From Chloranthus sessilifolius (taxonomy: Eukaryota > Streptophyta > Magnoliopsida > Chloranthales > Chloranthaceae), in assembly GCA_021018995.1 (NCBI GenBank), contig CM037585.1:67768646-67832645 (forward strand): 64,000 bases of DNA, read 5' to 3'. Both the position numbers and the translations under genes were made by a program. Positions 46,636-58,531 of the stretch are shown here, piece by piece (within the stretch, counting starts at the first letter, position 1; every line of letters starts with the position of its first letter). The notes under the pieces are model-generated. The model did not search any database and was not told where the DNA came from. It worked only from the letters and a program-made list of their open reading frames with translations.

Positions 46636-46636
46636 G

Positions 46637-49004
46637 TGATAAGACCTAAAGAGTACCACTTTTTACCCCTTAACTTAACCTGTGATTAGACCCTTAGCCC
46701 TTTAATAAAAGTTTGTTAAGCTATTTTTGTAGGTAATAAATAGCAGTGCAATAAGGCCATAAATCCTGCTAAGGAACCCATGATTGGCACCAGAAGTCCC
46801 TCAGAAGAATGAGCCATGAATCCAGACCTGAGGTAAGCCTCACAGAGCTGACAAAACTCCAAAGGATTCAGGAATTTAGGCTTCAGCGATCCTCTTCGTT
46901 CCCAAGACTTCATGAGAAGTTCTCAGCTTGAGTGAGACTAGCGAATCACCTCAATCTCGCAAGCGTCAGCAGTAGCCATGAGATGTAAATGTCAAGAGAA
47001 CCTCTCGCGCAGTCCAGAAACTATCAAAGCCTCGTGAGGATCCTCGCGAAGTTCCATTAAGAAGTGAACTTCTCGCGCAGTTCTCGCGCTATTCAGGAAG
47101 AAAGCAGCCTCGCAAAGCCAGAGTTAGTCTCGCGAAGATCTATTGTGAAATGGAATGCTCGCACAGTTCCCGCACTATTCACAAGTAGCAATCCAACTGG
47201 GCGAAGCCCAATCCAGCGAGAGCTTAACTATCTACCTCGCGACTACTCAAAGCATCAAGAAGCTGCAACCCCGCGACGTCTGAAGTTTTAATGCTAACTC
47301 ATCCTCCCGAAGTCAGTGCCACCACGCGACGAGTCTAGGAAACGATGGCTATCTAACGAAGCTCTGAACATTAACCTTCCATCGCTTCAGCAGAGGACTT
47401 TTTAGGAATTTCCAAGGATTAGGGCACACACTCCCATGCTTAAATCTCTATGCACGCACCTAGAGGCATCCAAAGAATAATATTCGGCCATGTGGAATTG
47501 TTAAAATTAGGGTTTCCTAACCCTAATGCGCCGCCACACCACTGCTATATAAACCCATACTTGGTTTAGGTTTAAGAACACAGACTTGATCACTGATACG
47601 GGATCTGAGATAATTTTTTTTTCTGTTCTTCTATAGTTATAAGTAGTTTTCCTTTTTCTTTTTCTTTCTCTCCATAGTCCAACACTTGCTGGCTATGCCT
47701 TTGAATGCATTTTTGAACTAATTTAATGGATGTTTTGTAATAGGATATGTACTTTTATGGGATGTGTGCGAATGAGAGTTGCTCTGTGCAAGGCTGCTGC
47801 CTTGTGATCCGCCATTACTTTGGTTATGATTCAAAGCAATGGATGACTTATTCTAAGGATCCATTCAGATCCAAGTGACTTGTGTGTCTGGGCTATCATG
47901 GTCCGATACAGCTTTAGCCCCACCACAGGACCCACTAGATCTGAAATCCCCATGGGAGCCTGAGCTGGTAGCCTTGTGACCATAGTGGTGGCAGCAATAT
48001 TACTATTCTGTTTTGGACTCTATGAGGAGGATAACCTCTGGGATAGTCTGTGACCATTCAAGTGGACTAGCTATAGCCTTAGGGTGAAGCCAATTCGTAG
48101 GATCCAAGATGGATTCTTCTTCTCTGCACATGTGCTTGTAGCCTTGTGGGAGATTGTATAAAGGCAGACTCCCCTATATTTGTATAGACCCGCCATCAGA
48201 TGTTAGATCTGATCTGGTTATGGAGATTGTAGGCTTGTGACTAGACCATTGTAGTCCCACTCAAGCAATGGACAGCTAGATCGAAGGTTGTACTCAATCC
48301 CTTACTGGTTCTATGTGTCTGGGCTAACATGGTCCTATACAGCCCTAGCCCCACACATAGAGCTTTAGAGGTTGAGGTTCCCTATGGATTCTTGAGCTTG
48401 TAGGCTGGATGAAGTAGTGCCTACAATGATTAACTTGTTTTCACCCATCTCTGGACTGTGGTTCCCCTATGGGATAGTCTGTGACCATTTGAGTGGACTG
48501 GTTATAGTCTTAAGGGATTGGATCATGGCACAGAGATGGTTGGATTCTTTCTCCTCAGTGGTGATAATGTAGCCATTGGACAGGATTTCTATAACCTCAG
48601 ATCTGAATCTGAGTTACAAAACTCCTCTTATCTAGACCCAATAGCATACTTCTCACCCTTTAATATTTATTTTTCCACACTCCATCCATCTTCTCAACCC
48701 TTTCTGTAGTTAATTCATTAGGCTACCTTAGGATATTTAGAATAAGTGACCCTAAACTCCCTTCCTTTTAGGACTGCCAGATCTATAGTCAGATCTGGAG
48801 GGACTACTAGAGATGGCTCCCTTGGAGCCGTAGATCACTTTTCCCTGTGGGACAAACTCTTACTTATCAAAACTTGCTACAATGGACCCTGTATCTTGCA
48901 GGTCTAGGATTTCTCAGTTGTGCTGATTCCATCCCCTATTTTACTTTGATTTTAAATTGCTTTTACCACCAACAAATAAAGTAAGCACACTGGGATTCGC
49001 AACA
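46637..49004 (+). repeat. A2 5' LTR
   Basis: The 2368-bp LTR starts TGATAAGACCTAAAGAGTACC and ends GGGATTCGCAACA. The TATA box TATATAA is at 47546-47552. CTCGCGCAGT and CTCGCG-type words lie at 46950-47230. It aligns with the A1 LTR throughout. Confidence 0.9.
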
Positions 49005-49010
49005 AGTTTT

Positions 49011-49028
49011 TGGCGTCGTTGCCGGGGA
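49011..49028 (+). promoter_or_regulatory. A2 primer binding site (tRNA-Asp)
   Basis: TGGCGTCGTTGCCGGGGA differs at one base from the A1 site and lies 6 bp after the LTR. Confidence 0.85.
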
Positions 49029-49321
49029 TAAGATGATCTAATAGTAGCCCCTTAGTTTTTGTATTTTTAGTATTCTTTGTAGCTGTGAATAATTGATACT
49101 GTTGATGTAATTTTGAATCTTTCTTGCAGATCTAGACAGCAGCAGAGAAGGACAGTGGACTGCATTTGAAAATTAGCTACCTCTGTTTGCAATTCTCTAA
49201 CCTTTCAAACTCAGTCTACTTTCTTTGAAAATTTCATAGCAGTTATTTAGGATAGTTGTAAATTTATGTTTTCTTAAATAGCTATAAATTTGTTAGATAA
49301 AATTTTTGAGTCAAGTGCAAT

Positions 49322-49488
49322 GTGCCTGCAAGGAGTTGTCCCTGCTGGTGGTGTGTTTGTATGCTAGGTAGGAGATCTCTTAGTCCTATTTTAGAGCCTT
49401 TCAACCCTGAGCTAGAAAGGGGTAGAAGACTTAGAAGGAACAAGCACACCACAGTTGAGCCCCCAATTGAATCTGAGACAGTAGCCAT
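49322..49488 (+). pseudogene. A2 gag, first part
   Basis: It encodes the arginine-rich opening (LGRRSLSP, RRLRRNKHTTVEPP) seen in A1. N1 lies immediately after, at its GCCAT target site. Confidence 0.7.
49484..49488. repeat. N1 target-site duplication, left
   Basis: GCCAT, repeated at 56855-56859. Confidence 0.88.
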
Positions 49489-51369
49489 TGTTGTCGCTCC
49501 AAGTGTGCCAAAATTATGTGCATTATAAATCAATAATTAAAGAATTAAAGAATGCTAAATTATATGGATGTTAACTTATGAAAGGGATATCAGCACATTG
49601 GGGCTAACACTGGCCTGCAAGATCAGGGCCAGTTGTAGCAAGTTTTAAAAGTAAGTATTTCAAGATCGTCCACAGAGAAGTTTGTCTAAAATGAGAGATA
49701 AACCTCCAGATCTGTGCTACCAGATCTGGCTCCTTAATTATCTAAATAAAGAATAGATAAAAGAGAGTGTTGGGTTTTGTCACGTTTAACTAAAAGCAAA
49801 TAAAGAAAAGAACTAACTACGTGATCCAGATCCGAGTTGTGGAGGTGTTTAAAATAAGACAAATGCAGAAATAATAGCTTCATGTATTTTAGCCTTTGAA
49901 TTTTAATGGAGAATCTGTAGTTCAACAGAGCAGATTCAATCTTCATCTGGCTACCAGCACAGATGTAAGAGAAATAAATCCGAATTAAGGAATAGGTTTA
50001 GACTTATGGCTGTGATTTGTCACAGATCATCAGCTAGCTGTGGCCTATTCTTTATTTCAGAACATGAACATCATCAGTAAATGCCGCTTGAATTAGGTTA
50101 CCAACGCTAATTACGCAGGATGATGAATTAAGGGAAGTTGGATGCGGATGAGTGAATCTAAAGAAGTCTAATGCACTAAGGTGAACATTCGTAACCCTCG
50201 ACATGACTCCAATGGAGAAGACACAAATTACACAACCTTTAAAATCCAACGTTACAATTACAGCACGGCTTCTTAGAGAGCCCTCGGACTTACAAAGCTT
50301 CTCGAAGAGCCCTCGATTCTGATCTTGAATCCGAACTTGGAAGTACAAATCACTCGTAATGGCTCATAGGTAAAATACAAGAAGGGATTACAGGGAATCG
50401 GATGAGCTTTCGAGGAATGGGGAAGCAGAGATGAAAACTCTAAAATCTGGATGCCTCAATTGGGCAAATGTCTTCTCAATTTATAGCTTTCCTCTATCAC
50501 CGCACAAGGCTGAATTGACCAATCGAAGTGCTCAGATCTGGATTGCCCAATGGTAGTTGAGCACGGGATCCGTGATCTGTTCGCCAATGAAAATGCTCGA
50601 TCCGGTTCACCAATCAGCGTTAGAAGCATCAATTACATATGGGAATTCAAAAGTTTGTTTGAGCTTCTAGAAGTTCTCCGCCAAGTGATTTCATCTTTGG
50701 GTTTTCACGTAGGGCGGAATATGCCTTTGGTTTGTGCTTGGAATCTTCGGAATGTCTACTGGGCTTTTAATTACATTGACGCGTCGAGTTCTTGAAATGC
50801 CCTTCAAAGTGGTATAAATCCCGGTATGCCATTTGCGAGTTTAAGGGTCTTTTCAAAGTAGTTTGGCTCGAAGTTCTTTTACATAAAGCATTTTGGCTTC
50901 GAAGTTCTTTTACTTAAAGCATCTTGGCTTGAAGTTCTTTTCGCAAAGGACTTTGGCTTGAAGTTCTTTTAAAGGACTTTGGCTTGAAGTTCTTTTGCAA
51001 AGGACTTCTCTTCTTTTCCTATTAGGAGTGTTTCTTCTTTTAGCAAAGTTCAAGGTTCTTTGCGAATAGTAAAAGTTCTTTCTTGAATTGGACTCTAGGC
51101 TCCCATTCTTCTTTCTAATGGCTCTCTCTCTTTTTCGTGTCTTTATGCGCTCTTTTAGACCCTTTTAGCCATTCTTTGAGGTTGTTTCTTCAATCCATCT
51201 TTCGACTTGACATGAGTTGTCGACTTTTGATCATTTAGGATGCTTTTTGGACTTGGACCTGTCTAATTGGTTAGTCAGTAAAATGCACACTAAAGCACTT
51301 ATTTAGTCTTCTCAAGGGTCTTTCAAAGCTCATGTTTAGGGGTAAAAATGGTATTTTCACTACTTAACA
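49489..51369 (-). repeat. N1 3' LTR (left)
   Basis: On the plus strand it starts TGTTGTCGCTCCAAGTGTGCC and ends CACTACTTAACA. The minus-strand TATA is at 50478-50485. Repeats with GAAGTTCTTTT and AAAGGACTTTGGCTT lie at 50860-51060. It is the same family as S1 (20042-21906). Confidence 0.88.
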
Positions 51370-51383
51370 CACCCCCCAAACCT
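51370..51383 (-). promoter_or_regulatory. N1 polypurine tract
   Basis: The minus strand reads AGGTTTGGGGGGTG, abutting the LTR. Confidence 0.8.
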
Positions 51384-51441
51384 AAGCTTTGGTAGTCGCT
51401 GAGCAAAGAAACATAAAAAACAAAGTAAAGAGCCACTTTTG

Positions 51442-51502
51442 TAGGAAGCACAGGTGCATTTAGCATATGCAACAAGCCTTTTCAACCCCTAGGTGATGCC
51501 TA
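51442..51502 (-). other. Conserved stem-loop before the N1 polypurine tract
   Basis: On the plus strand TAGGAAGCAC (51442-51451) faces GTGATGCCTA (51493-51502) with mismatches. The inner stem TGCAT (51455-51459) pairs with ATGCA (51467-51471) around a loop with TTAGC (GCTAA on the minus strand). This is the counterpart of the A1 and A3 structures. Confidence 0.5.
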
Positions 51503-52937
51503 GAGGAGGAGCGAAGTCTCTGAGGGTTTTCGTGAAGGTACCACAAACTTCTCCATGAACAGTTAACATCGGTGCAATATTATCAAATGAACAATCAAGG
51601 AGCAGGGTTAGTTACTCTTGAACCACTGATGAAACAGAAAATTTGATTATTGTCTGCACAGGAATTTAAACATCTATAACCCTCATGAATGTTACAATAT
51701 TTCCAATCTGTGAACAGTCATAGCAAATGATACAAATGTGCCAGCAGTAAGCTCATCCTATGGATAAAAATTAGGTTATAAGTCATACTTAACGCGCTCA
51801 CCTTCCAACCCAATCCCTCACCAGGGTATACTCTCATCGTTGTTTTTGTTGAGGGGTTCATTTTCACTCAAGCTCAAGAGCGATTACATCTCCCAAATGG
51901 ATCTGTAAGCATGAGCATAGGCATGATTCTTAGGCAATGGTATCATTGACATCTCCTCACCATAGATTAGGTCACTTCTTATCTCCACATGACAGCTCAC
52001 TCAACTTTGGATCACAAGGGCTTTTAATCTAGGCTTGTTTGTATGGCTTATGGAGTGAAGTATCAAGGACAGGCAGTGTGAACAGAGGGTTGCATTTGAG
52101 AACTCAGGAGGTGCAGGGGAGGGTTCATGACTCCACCTTTTTGAGTTTAGCTTCTTTCTTCTTCTTTTCGAGATTCTCACATTCGGTGATTAGTTCTTTC
52201 TTTGATCTTGCATTTTTGAATATAAGGTCCCTTTTTTGCCTTTTTGCTTGCAACTTTTTCACATTGTTTGTCTCTTCTTTTCTCAGTCACCATATTGCCT
52301 GTTTTTGAGGTATTTTCTCTTCATTTTCTTGATGTTGCCCAGAAATGGTCCATCTTGATTCTTTCTCCTTTACCTCTTGAATTCTCGAGTGAGGGAAGGC
52401 TGAATTAGTTCCATAGGTTCAAGTACTTTTGAGTATTTTGATGAAGAATTGTAGGATTCTGACTCAAATGGGGTACAAGCGGCAGATTTTTCTTGGTTGG
52501 TTACATTAGGTTCAAGCTGTCCAAAGAAGGCCTTGATCTTTCCTCGTTCATGAGTCTTTGTTACTTGTTTTAATTTGGAGTTTCCTAACTTCTAGTGGAT
52601 CTAATGCCTCGACCAATCCTTTGAATCGAAAAAATTGCCTCACTCACTCTTCAATGAGATGGAAAATATATGAGCTCAATTCTCACCGGTTATGGTTTTT
52701 CTTGAGCTTTTAAGTATATCTTTACCTTTTCTCTTCCTTTTGACTTACTACGTCGATACCGTATGTTTTTATGGTGTAATCATCATGGAATTGTAGAATA
52801 TCGCAAGGTTTAGAATGTCTAAATTTGGCAAAGGAATTTTAAATTTTCTAGTTGTCATGACTCTAAAATACATTAATACATTTCCTAATGACTTAGGTGA
52901 TTCTCACGCCTTATGTTAACTATTCCTAGGCGGGACT
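51503..52937 (-). other. N1 3' non-coding region
   Basis: No ORF supported. It matches in reverse the A1 region 28006-29247 in scattered blocks, including the CTCGAGAATTCAAGAGGTA block near 52385. Confidence 0.5.
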
Positions 52938-52988
52938 TGCACACCCCCAAACCTATGAGGAGCAGTGTCCTCACTGGTTCAAAGGTGG
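52938..52988 (-). promoter_or_regulatory. Internal polypurine-like block in N1
   Basis: In reverse complement it reads CCTTTGAACCAGTGAGGACA, then CTCCTCATAGGTTTGGGGGTGTG, nearly identical to the blocks in A1 and A2 although the flanks differ. Confidence 0.65.
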
Positions 52989-53005
52989 TGGCATAGTCAC
53001 GATTA

Positions 53006-53620
53006 TTAGGGAAAAAACAGCAGAAAAAATAATAGCATGGAGAATTGCAGAAAGCAAATTACATGAACCAGAAATTTTACAGAAAATAAAAGGAAAAGAG
53101 GGGGGAAAGGGAGTAAGGGTGAGGGGGGTGTGGGAGCTATCTCCATAGGCTCATAGAGGGGGGGTGGTGGGTGTGGAAGGGGTATCTGGAATGGCAATGA
53201 TAGATGGAGGGCTTATCTGGGATAGGGGAGGGTGGGGTGTAAGGACCAGGCCTTCAATGGCGTCGGAGGTGCAGAGAAGAGCCGACCTCGGGGATCGTGA
53301 GGAAGGGTAGGGGCTGGCCGAGGCTCGGAAGTTTGAGGCTCCTCTTCTCTGCAGCTTCAGTAAATGGTTCTCGTTCAATTCCAGTGAAAGAGCGGGCTCT
53401 GGTTCATTGCGGCAAAGACATGTTCTTCAATGGGCTCATGACCACAGTGAATCAAAGAATCGGAGGTTGTCAGAGTGCAAGCAGCAGGAAGCAGGGCTCC
53501 AGCTTCCCTCATTCTCCTTAACATGGCCTGACAGAGGGTGGCATATCTAGGGAGGGGGATGGAGTGGTAGGGGACTAAAGGGGGTCCAGGAGGGGGGGTG
53601 GGGGGGTTAAGAGAGGTCAT
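53006..53620 (-). pseudogene. N1 proline-rich 3' ORF remnant
   Basis: From 53620 down the minus strand encodes MTSLNPPTPPPGPPLVPYHS, then a mixed segment and more proline/serine-rich sequence down to about 53010. It occupies the slot of the extra ORF in other Athila elements, just before the conserved block. I recognise no domain. It is broken at about two or three places. Confidence 0.45.
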
Positions 53621-54884
53621 GGGATAAAGAAGAAAGAAAAACTAAGAACAGAAAAATCTAAACTATATGAAAAAATAAAATGTAAAATTGAATATATGAG
53701 CAAGGAAATGGAAAACATGATATACAAATGCAAGAAAAATCAACAAAACAACGCTAGAACGCTAAAAAAAAAAAAATCTAAAAATAGCGATTGCTATGCA
53801 AATGGAAGGAAACTAATGCTAATAATAGAAAGCAGTAAAAACAAGGTAAGGGACATACAAAGTTTTAAAAAAAGAAAAGTGTTGATACAAAACAGAATTT
53901 GTGAATGCAAAATAGGAAAACAAAGTTAGAAACTAACTATACTCACGAAAAATGACGTAATTTGAAACTAAAATTTCTAAAACGAAAATCTAATGCCAAA
54001 TGATTCATAAGATTCATAAGATTGACCCTTTGTTGATGAAGCATGGGAGCACTTATTAAAACAGAGTTCATACACATTTGAGACCCATTTATGATGAAGA
54101 AATCTCAAGGAAAATAAAATAAGTGGGTCCATTGAATATTCAAAACAGACCTATGATTCACTACTCATTATCCTACATGATTCCTTAAAAAAAAATGATC
54201 TCAAAGAGTCCGGATGGGAAAAGTGGATGCAAATGGAGAAAAAAACATTATCTGAAAGATATATATATATATATTTTTTTTATAATTTTCTTTTTTTTTT
54301 TTTACTTGTTTTGGATCGAGGCTCAACAAGAGCCCTTATTTACTCTTCTTGAAAATAATGAGAAACAACTAAGAGATTTTCTATTTGTGTTTTCATTTTC
54401 TTTTATTTTGTATTTGGTTTTGTAAAAAATCAAGATGCCTAAAAGACAATAGAAATTATAATCGTAACAAACAATAAACACAGAATCGGTTCTCAAGAAT
54501 TTAAAAATAGAAAATGAATGCCAAGGAGAAGGGATGCAAACTCAAGCGGATCTGCTCCACTTTGGTCCAGATGCTCCTTGTTGGATGGTCGCCCAGATCG
54601 CAAACATCCAAAACTGCAGCGATTTTTATTCAAGTATTGATAAAATAAAAGAAAACTCAAAGCACGCCAAATTGGACAAAAAGACAAAAGAGTGGCGACA
54701 TTTATTCAAATAACTAGAAGGCAAAGAATAAAAACTCGTAAAAAATAAAAAAATAAAAAAATTATTCTGCGGTAAAGCAGGTTTTCTATACAAAACCATC
54801 AAGCACTTGGAATGCAAAGTGCGGTTTAAAGCAAAATTAAAATAAATGAAAATAAACATAGGTTTATCTATTTTAGAACAAACT
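53621..54884 (-). other. N1 leader
   Basis: A-rich on the plus strand with no supported ORF. It has a short TA microsatellite followed by T-runs at 54260-54302. Confidence 0.55.
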
Positions 54885-54899
54885 TCCCGAACGGCGCCA
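54885..54899 (-). promoter_or_regulatory. N1 primer binding site, variant
   Basis: The minus strand reads TGGCGCCGTTCGGGA. The first ten bases match the tRNA-Asp site of A1; the rest differs. Confidence 0.65.
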
Positions 54900-54904
54900 A
54901 AACT

Positions 54905-56854
54905 TGGTGTCGCTCCAAGTGTGCCAAAATTATGTGCATTATAAATCAATAATTAAAATTAAAGAATGCTAAATTATATGGATGTTAACTTATGAAAGGG
55001 ATATCAAGACATTGGGGCTAACACTAGCTCGCAAGATCGAGGGCCATTGTAGCAAGTTTTAAAAGTAAGTATTTCAAGATCGCCCACAGAGAAGTTTGTC
55101 TAAAATGAGAGATAAACCTCCGGATCTGTACTACAGATCTCCTTAATTATCTAAATAAAGAATAGATAAAAGAGAGTGTTGGGTTTTGTCACGCTTTAAC
55201 TAAAAGCAAATAAAGAAAAGAACTAACCACGTGATCCAGATCCGAGTTGTGGAGGTGTTTAAAATAAGACAAATGCAAATAATAGCTTCATGTATTTTAG
55301 CCTTTGAATTTTAATGGAGAATCAGTAGTTCAACAGAAAGCGATTCAATCTTCATCGGCTACCAAAGACAGATGTAAGAGAAATAAATCCGAATTAAGGA
55401 ATAGGTTTAGACTTATGGTCGTGATTTGTCACATCATCGCCTAGTCGTGGCTTATTCTTTATTTGTAACATGAACATCATCGTAATGCCGCTTGAATTAG
55501 GTTACCAACGCTAATTCGCATGTGGATGATGAATTAAGGGAAGTTGGATGCGGATGAGTGAATCTAAAGAAGTCTAATGCACTAAGGTGAACATTGAACC
55601 CTCGACATGACTCCAATGGAGAAGACACAAATTACAAAGAACCTTTTAAAATCCAACGTTACAATTACGAGCACGGCTTTAGAGAGCCCTCGGACTTACG
55701 GTCGAGCTTCTCGAAGAGCCCTCAGTTCTGATCTTGAATCCGAACTTGGAAGTACAAATCACTGCAATGGCTCTCAAAGGTAAAATACAAGAAGGGATTA
55801 CAGGGAATCGGATGAGCTTCGACCGGAATGGGGAAACAGAGATGAAAACTCTAAAACTGGATGCCTCAATTGGGCAAATGTCTTCTCAATTTATAGCTTT
55901 CCCTCTATCCTCGCACAAGGGAATTGACCAATCGAAGTGCTCGATCCGGATTGCCCAATGGTCATGAGCACGGGATCCGAGATCTGTTCTCGCCAATGAA
56001 AATGCTCGATCCGGTTCACCCAATCAAAGCGTTAGAAGCATCAATTTCATTATGGGAATTCAAAAGTTTGTTTGAGCTTCTAGAAGTTCCCGCCTAGTGA
56101 TTTCATCTTTGGGTATTCACGTGGGGTGGAATATGCCTTTGGTTTGTGCTTGAATGTCTCTCGGGCTTTTAATTACATTAGGCGCATGCACGAGTTTACT
56201 TGAAATGCCCTTCAAAGTGGTCAGAATCAAAGATGCCATTTCGCAGAGTTTAAGGGTCTTTTTCAAAGTAGTTTGGCTCCAAGTTCTTTTCGCAAAGCAT
56301 TTTGGCTTCAGAAGTTCTTTTCGCAAAGCATCTTGGCTTCAGAAGTTCTTTTCGCAAAGGACTTTGGCTTCAGAAGTTCTTTTCGCAAAGGACTTTGGCT
56401 TCAGAAGTTCTTTTCGCAAAGGACTTTTCTTCTTTTCGCAGAGGTAAATCTTCTATTCGAGGAGTGTTTTCTTCTTTTCGCAAAGTTCAAGGTTCTTTGC
56501 GAATAGTAAAAGTTCTTTGCGAATTGGACTCTAGGCTCCCATTCTTCTTTGCGAATGGCTATCTCTCTTTTTTCAGGTCTTTGTCTGCTCTTTTAGACCC
56601 TTTTTAGCCATTGCTGAGGTTGTTTCTTATGCTCTTTTAGACCCTTTTTAGCCATTGCTGAGGTTGTTTCTTCAATCCATCTTTCAGCTTGACATGAGTT
56701 GTCAGCTTTTTGATCATTTTAGGATGCTTTTCGGACTTGGACCTGTCTAATTGGTTAGCTGTAAAATACACACTAAAGCACTTATTTAGTCTTCTCAAGG
56801 GTCTTTCAAAGCTCATGTTTAGGGGTAAAAAATGGTATTTTTCACTACTTAACA
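54905..56854 (-). repeat. N1 5' LTR (right)
   Basis: 1950 bp, starting TGGTGTCGCTCC on the plus strand and ending CACTACTTAACA. The minus-strand TATA is at 55888-55895. It carries a longer repeat array than the left LTR (56270-56500) and a duplicated segment near 56620-56670. Confidence 0.88.
56270..56500 (-). repeat. About 31-bp tandem repeats in the N1 LTR
   Basis: Five units have AGTTCTTTTCGCAAAG, then a variable A/C, TTTTGGCTTCAGA-like tail. Three overlapping plus-strand frames across them are shadows of the repeat. Confidence 0.8.
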
Positions 56855-56859
56855 GCCAT
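56855..56859. repeat. N1 target-site duplication, right
   Basis: GCCAT, matching 49484-49488. Confidence 0.88.
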
Positions 56860-58402
56860 GGGTGAAGAACAACCCAGAACTCTCAAGGAGTTGAATGCTC
56901 CGGATGACTATAACTCTCCATTTAGCATTCAATTCCCTGATGTTCAAGGGAATTATGAAATTAAAATTTCAATCATCCAGATGCTGCCCTCTTTCCATGG
57001 GCTTAGCAAGGAAGACCCTTACAAGCACATTGACCAGTTCTTGGCCTTGTACACCACATTCAATATCGCTGGTTTGGGACCAGAGGCCACTAGACTCAGG
57101 CTCTTTCCCTTCTCTCAGAAGGATAGGGCAAGTACCTGGTTGGCTACTTTTCCTAACAATGGCATCACTTCGTGGAAAGACCTACATACCAAGTTCCTGA
57201 CAAAGTTCTTCCCTGAGACCAAAACTAGCCAGTTGAGCAAGGAAATTATTACTTTTGCCCAATCCCCAACTGAGGATTTTAATCAAGCCTGGGATAGGTT
57301 TAAGGAAATGCTCACACAATGCCCCCACCACAAGATCCCAGACTGGCAGCTTGTACAAAGCTTCTACAATGGGATTGATGAGAAAAATAGAGATATGGTT
57401 GATGCCTCTTATGGTGGAACCTATGTGCACAAGACTGCTGATGAGGCATGAGAATTGTTTGAAGTAATCAGTAAAAATGATTTTCAAAAGCTATCCTTGG
57501 CAAGAACTAGTCAGGAGTCTGTGTCAAAAGTGGGGCCTGCTGCATTGTCAAGAGGAAAAGTTTATGAGGTGTCTTGGAATAATGACCTGCAGCTGCAAAT
57601 GGCAAACCTCTTGGAGAAATTTAACAAATTATTGACTGTGATGTAACCTAGAAGGGCTGCTCAAGTGGTGGAGGCATGTCTGATATGCCAGTCCCCATAG
57701 CACACAGTAGAGGAATGTCCATCTGCAGGGAAATATCCTGAATTGGTATTGGAACATGCTGCTGCTGCGCAATCTTTTAGCCAGCAACAATCTAGTGGCT
57801 ACAATAGACAGCCATTTGGATACCAGCACCAAAATGCTGGTTACCAGTGGAAAGACCACCCAAATCTGAGGTGGTGGCAAGACAATTATATGCAGCCCCA
57901 GCAACTGTTGGCCTTACCCCAAAGGCCACAGCAGCAGTTCAATCAGGGATATGCCCCTAGGTCTAATTTCCAACACCAGCAGCAGCCCCATCAGTAATAA
58001 AATCAATTGGTCTTACCCCAACCTCAGCCAAGAAATGCTTCCTTAGAGGACCAGGTCTTGACTTCATTACAAAACCTGGGGTCCTTGGCTCAAACTGGAT
58101 GCTCTCACAGTCAGAGCATCCATGAAATGGAAGAGCAGATAAGCAAAATTTCAAATGCCTTGGCTAGGAGAGATGAGGGGAGGTTGCCCTGCCAGCCGGT
58201 TGCTAACCCCAAGGATCAGTTTTTAATTGAAGAAGCTTCCTCAAGTTTTGAGGGAACCAATGCTGTCACTACCCTAAGGTCTGGCAGGCTGATAGACAAC
58301 CAGGTGGGTAACAGACTAGCAGAGGACATTTCCACAGATTATTCGAATGAGTGTGATGTTGTTGGAACACAGAGCCAAGAATTGCCTGCCACCCTGCAGT
58401 AA
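56858..58402 (+). pseudogene. A2 gag, main part (broken)
   Basis: It opens with MGEEQPRTLKELNAPDDYN, then the capsid-like core (DPYKHIDQFLALYTTFNI, DRASTWLATFPN, LTKFFPETKTSQLSKEI, EDFNQAWDRFKEM). A zinc-knuckle region (CLIC to HTVEEC, about 57680-57720), a glutamine-rich tract (57760-57995) and the C-terminal linker (EDQVLTSLQNL, VTTLRSGRLIDNQ) follow. It parallels A1 gag. Its ATG overlaps the N1 target site. A few breaks. Confidence 0.87.
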
Positions 58403-58531
58403 GAGAAAAATAAAGAGGCTGCAGTTGAGCCTCAGCAGGAAGAAAAATAAGTAAAAAGAAAAAAATAGAAGTTTAGTCATGGGCTAGCAGCTGAGGAACC
58501 AGCAGTACCTCAGCTGCCATTTCCTCAAGCT

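Larger units (their letters stand above)
36889..46636 (-). mobile_element. C1: chromovirus (Tekay/Del-like Ty3/gypsy), minus strand
   Basis: Read on the minus strand the order is gag (46635-45427), protease, RT, RNase H, integrase, chromodomain (to 41679), an extra ORF unit (41450-39781), polypurine tract and 3' LTR (39266-36889). The chromodomain and the integrase wording (MDFIVGLPRTAKGYNAIW) point to a Tekay-like chromovirus. Its 5' LTR would lie right of A2, outside the window. About ten or more breaks are seen. It cuts the T2 LTR and is itself cut by A2. Confidence 0.85.
49489..56854 (-). mobile_element. N1: non-autonomous Athila-type element, 7.4 kb, minus strand
   Basis: Two LTRs (49489-51369 and 54905-56854), a primer site at the right (54885-54899), a polypurine tract at the left (51370-51383) and GCCAT duplications show a complete insertion on the minus strand. 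The 3.5-kb interior holds the Athila 3' blocks (51442-51502, 52938-52988) and a small proline-rich ORF remnant, but no gag, protease, RT or integrase. It probably depends on enzymes of other Athila elements. Structurally it looks whole. Confidence 0.87.

Noticed and set aside
54260-54302. TA microsatellite and T-runs as a possible promoter
   Set aside because: Simple low-complexity sequence inside the N1 leader with no ORF start nearby.
56270-56500. Regular short repeats that look like a CRISPR array
   Set aside because: Units are contiguous without unique spacers, lie in a plant LTR and have no cas genes nearby.
56154-56607. Three overlapping plus-strand ORFs rich in Phe/Lys/Ala with a repeated motif
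   Set aside because: They are translations of the 31-bp LTR repeats in three frames, on the strand opposite to N1.
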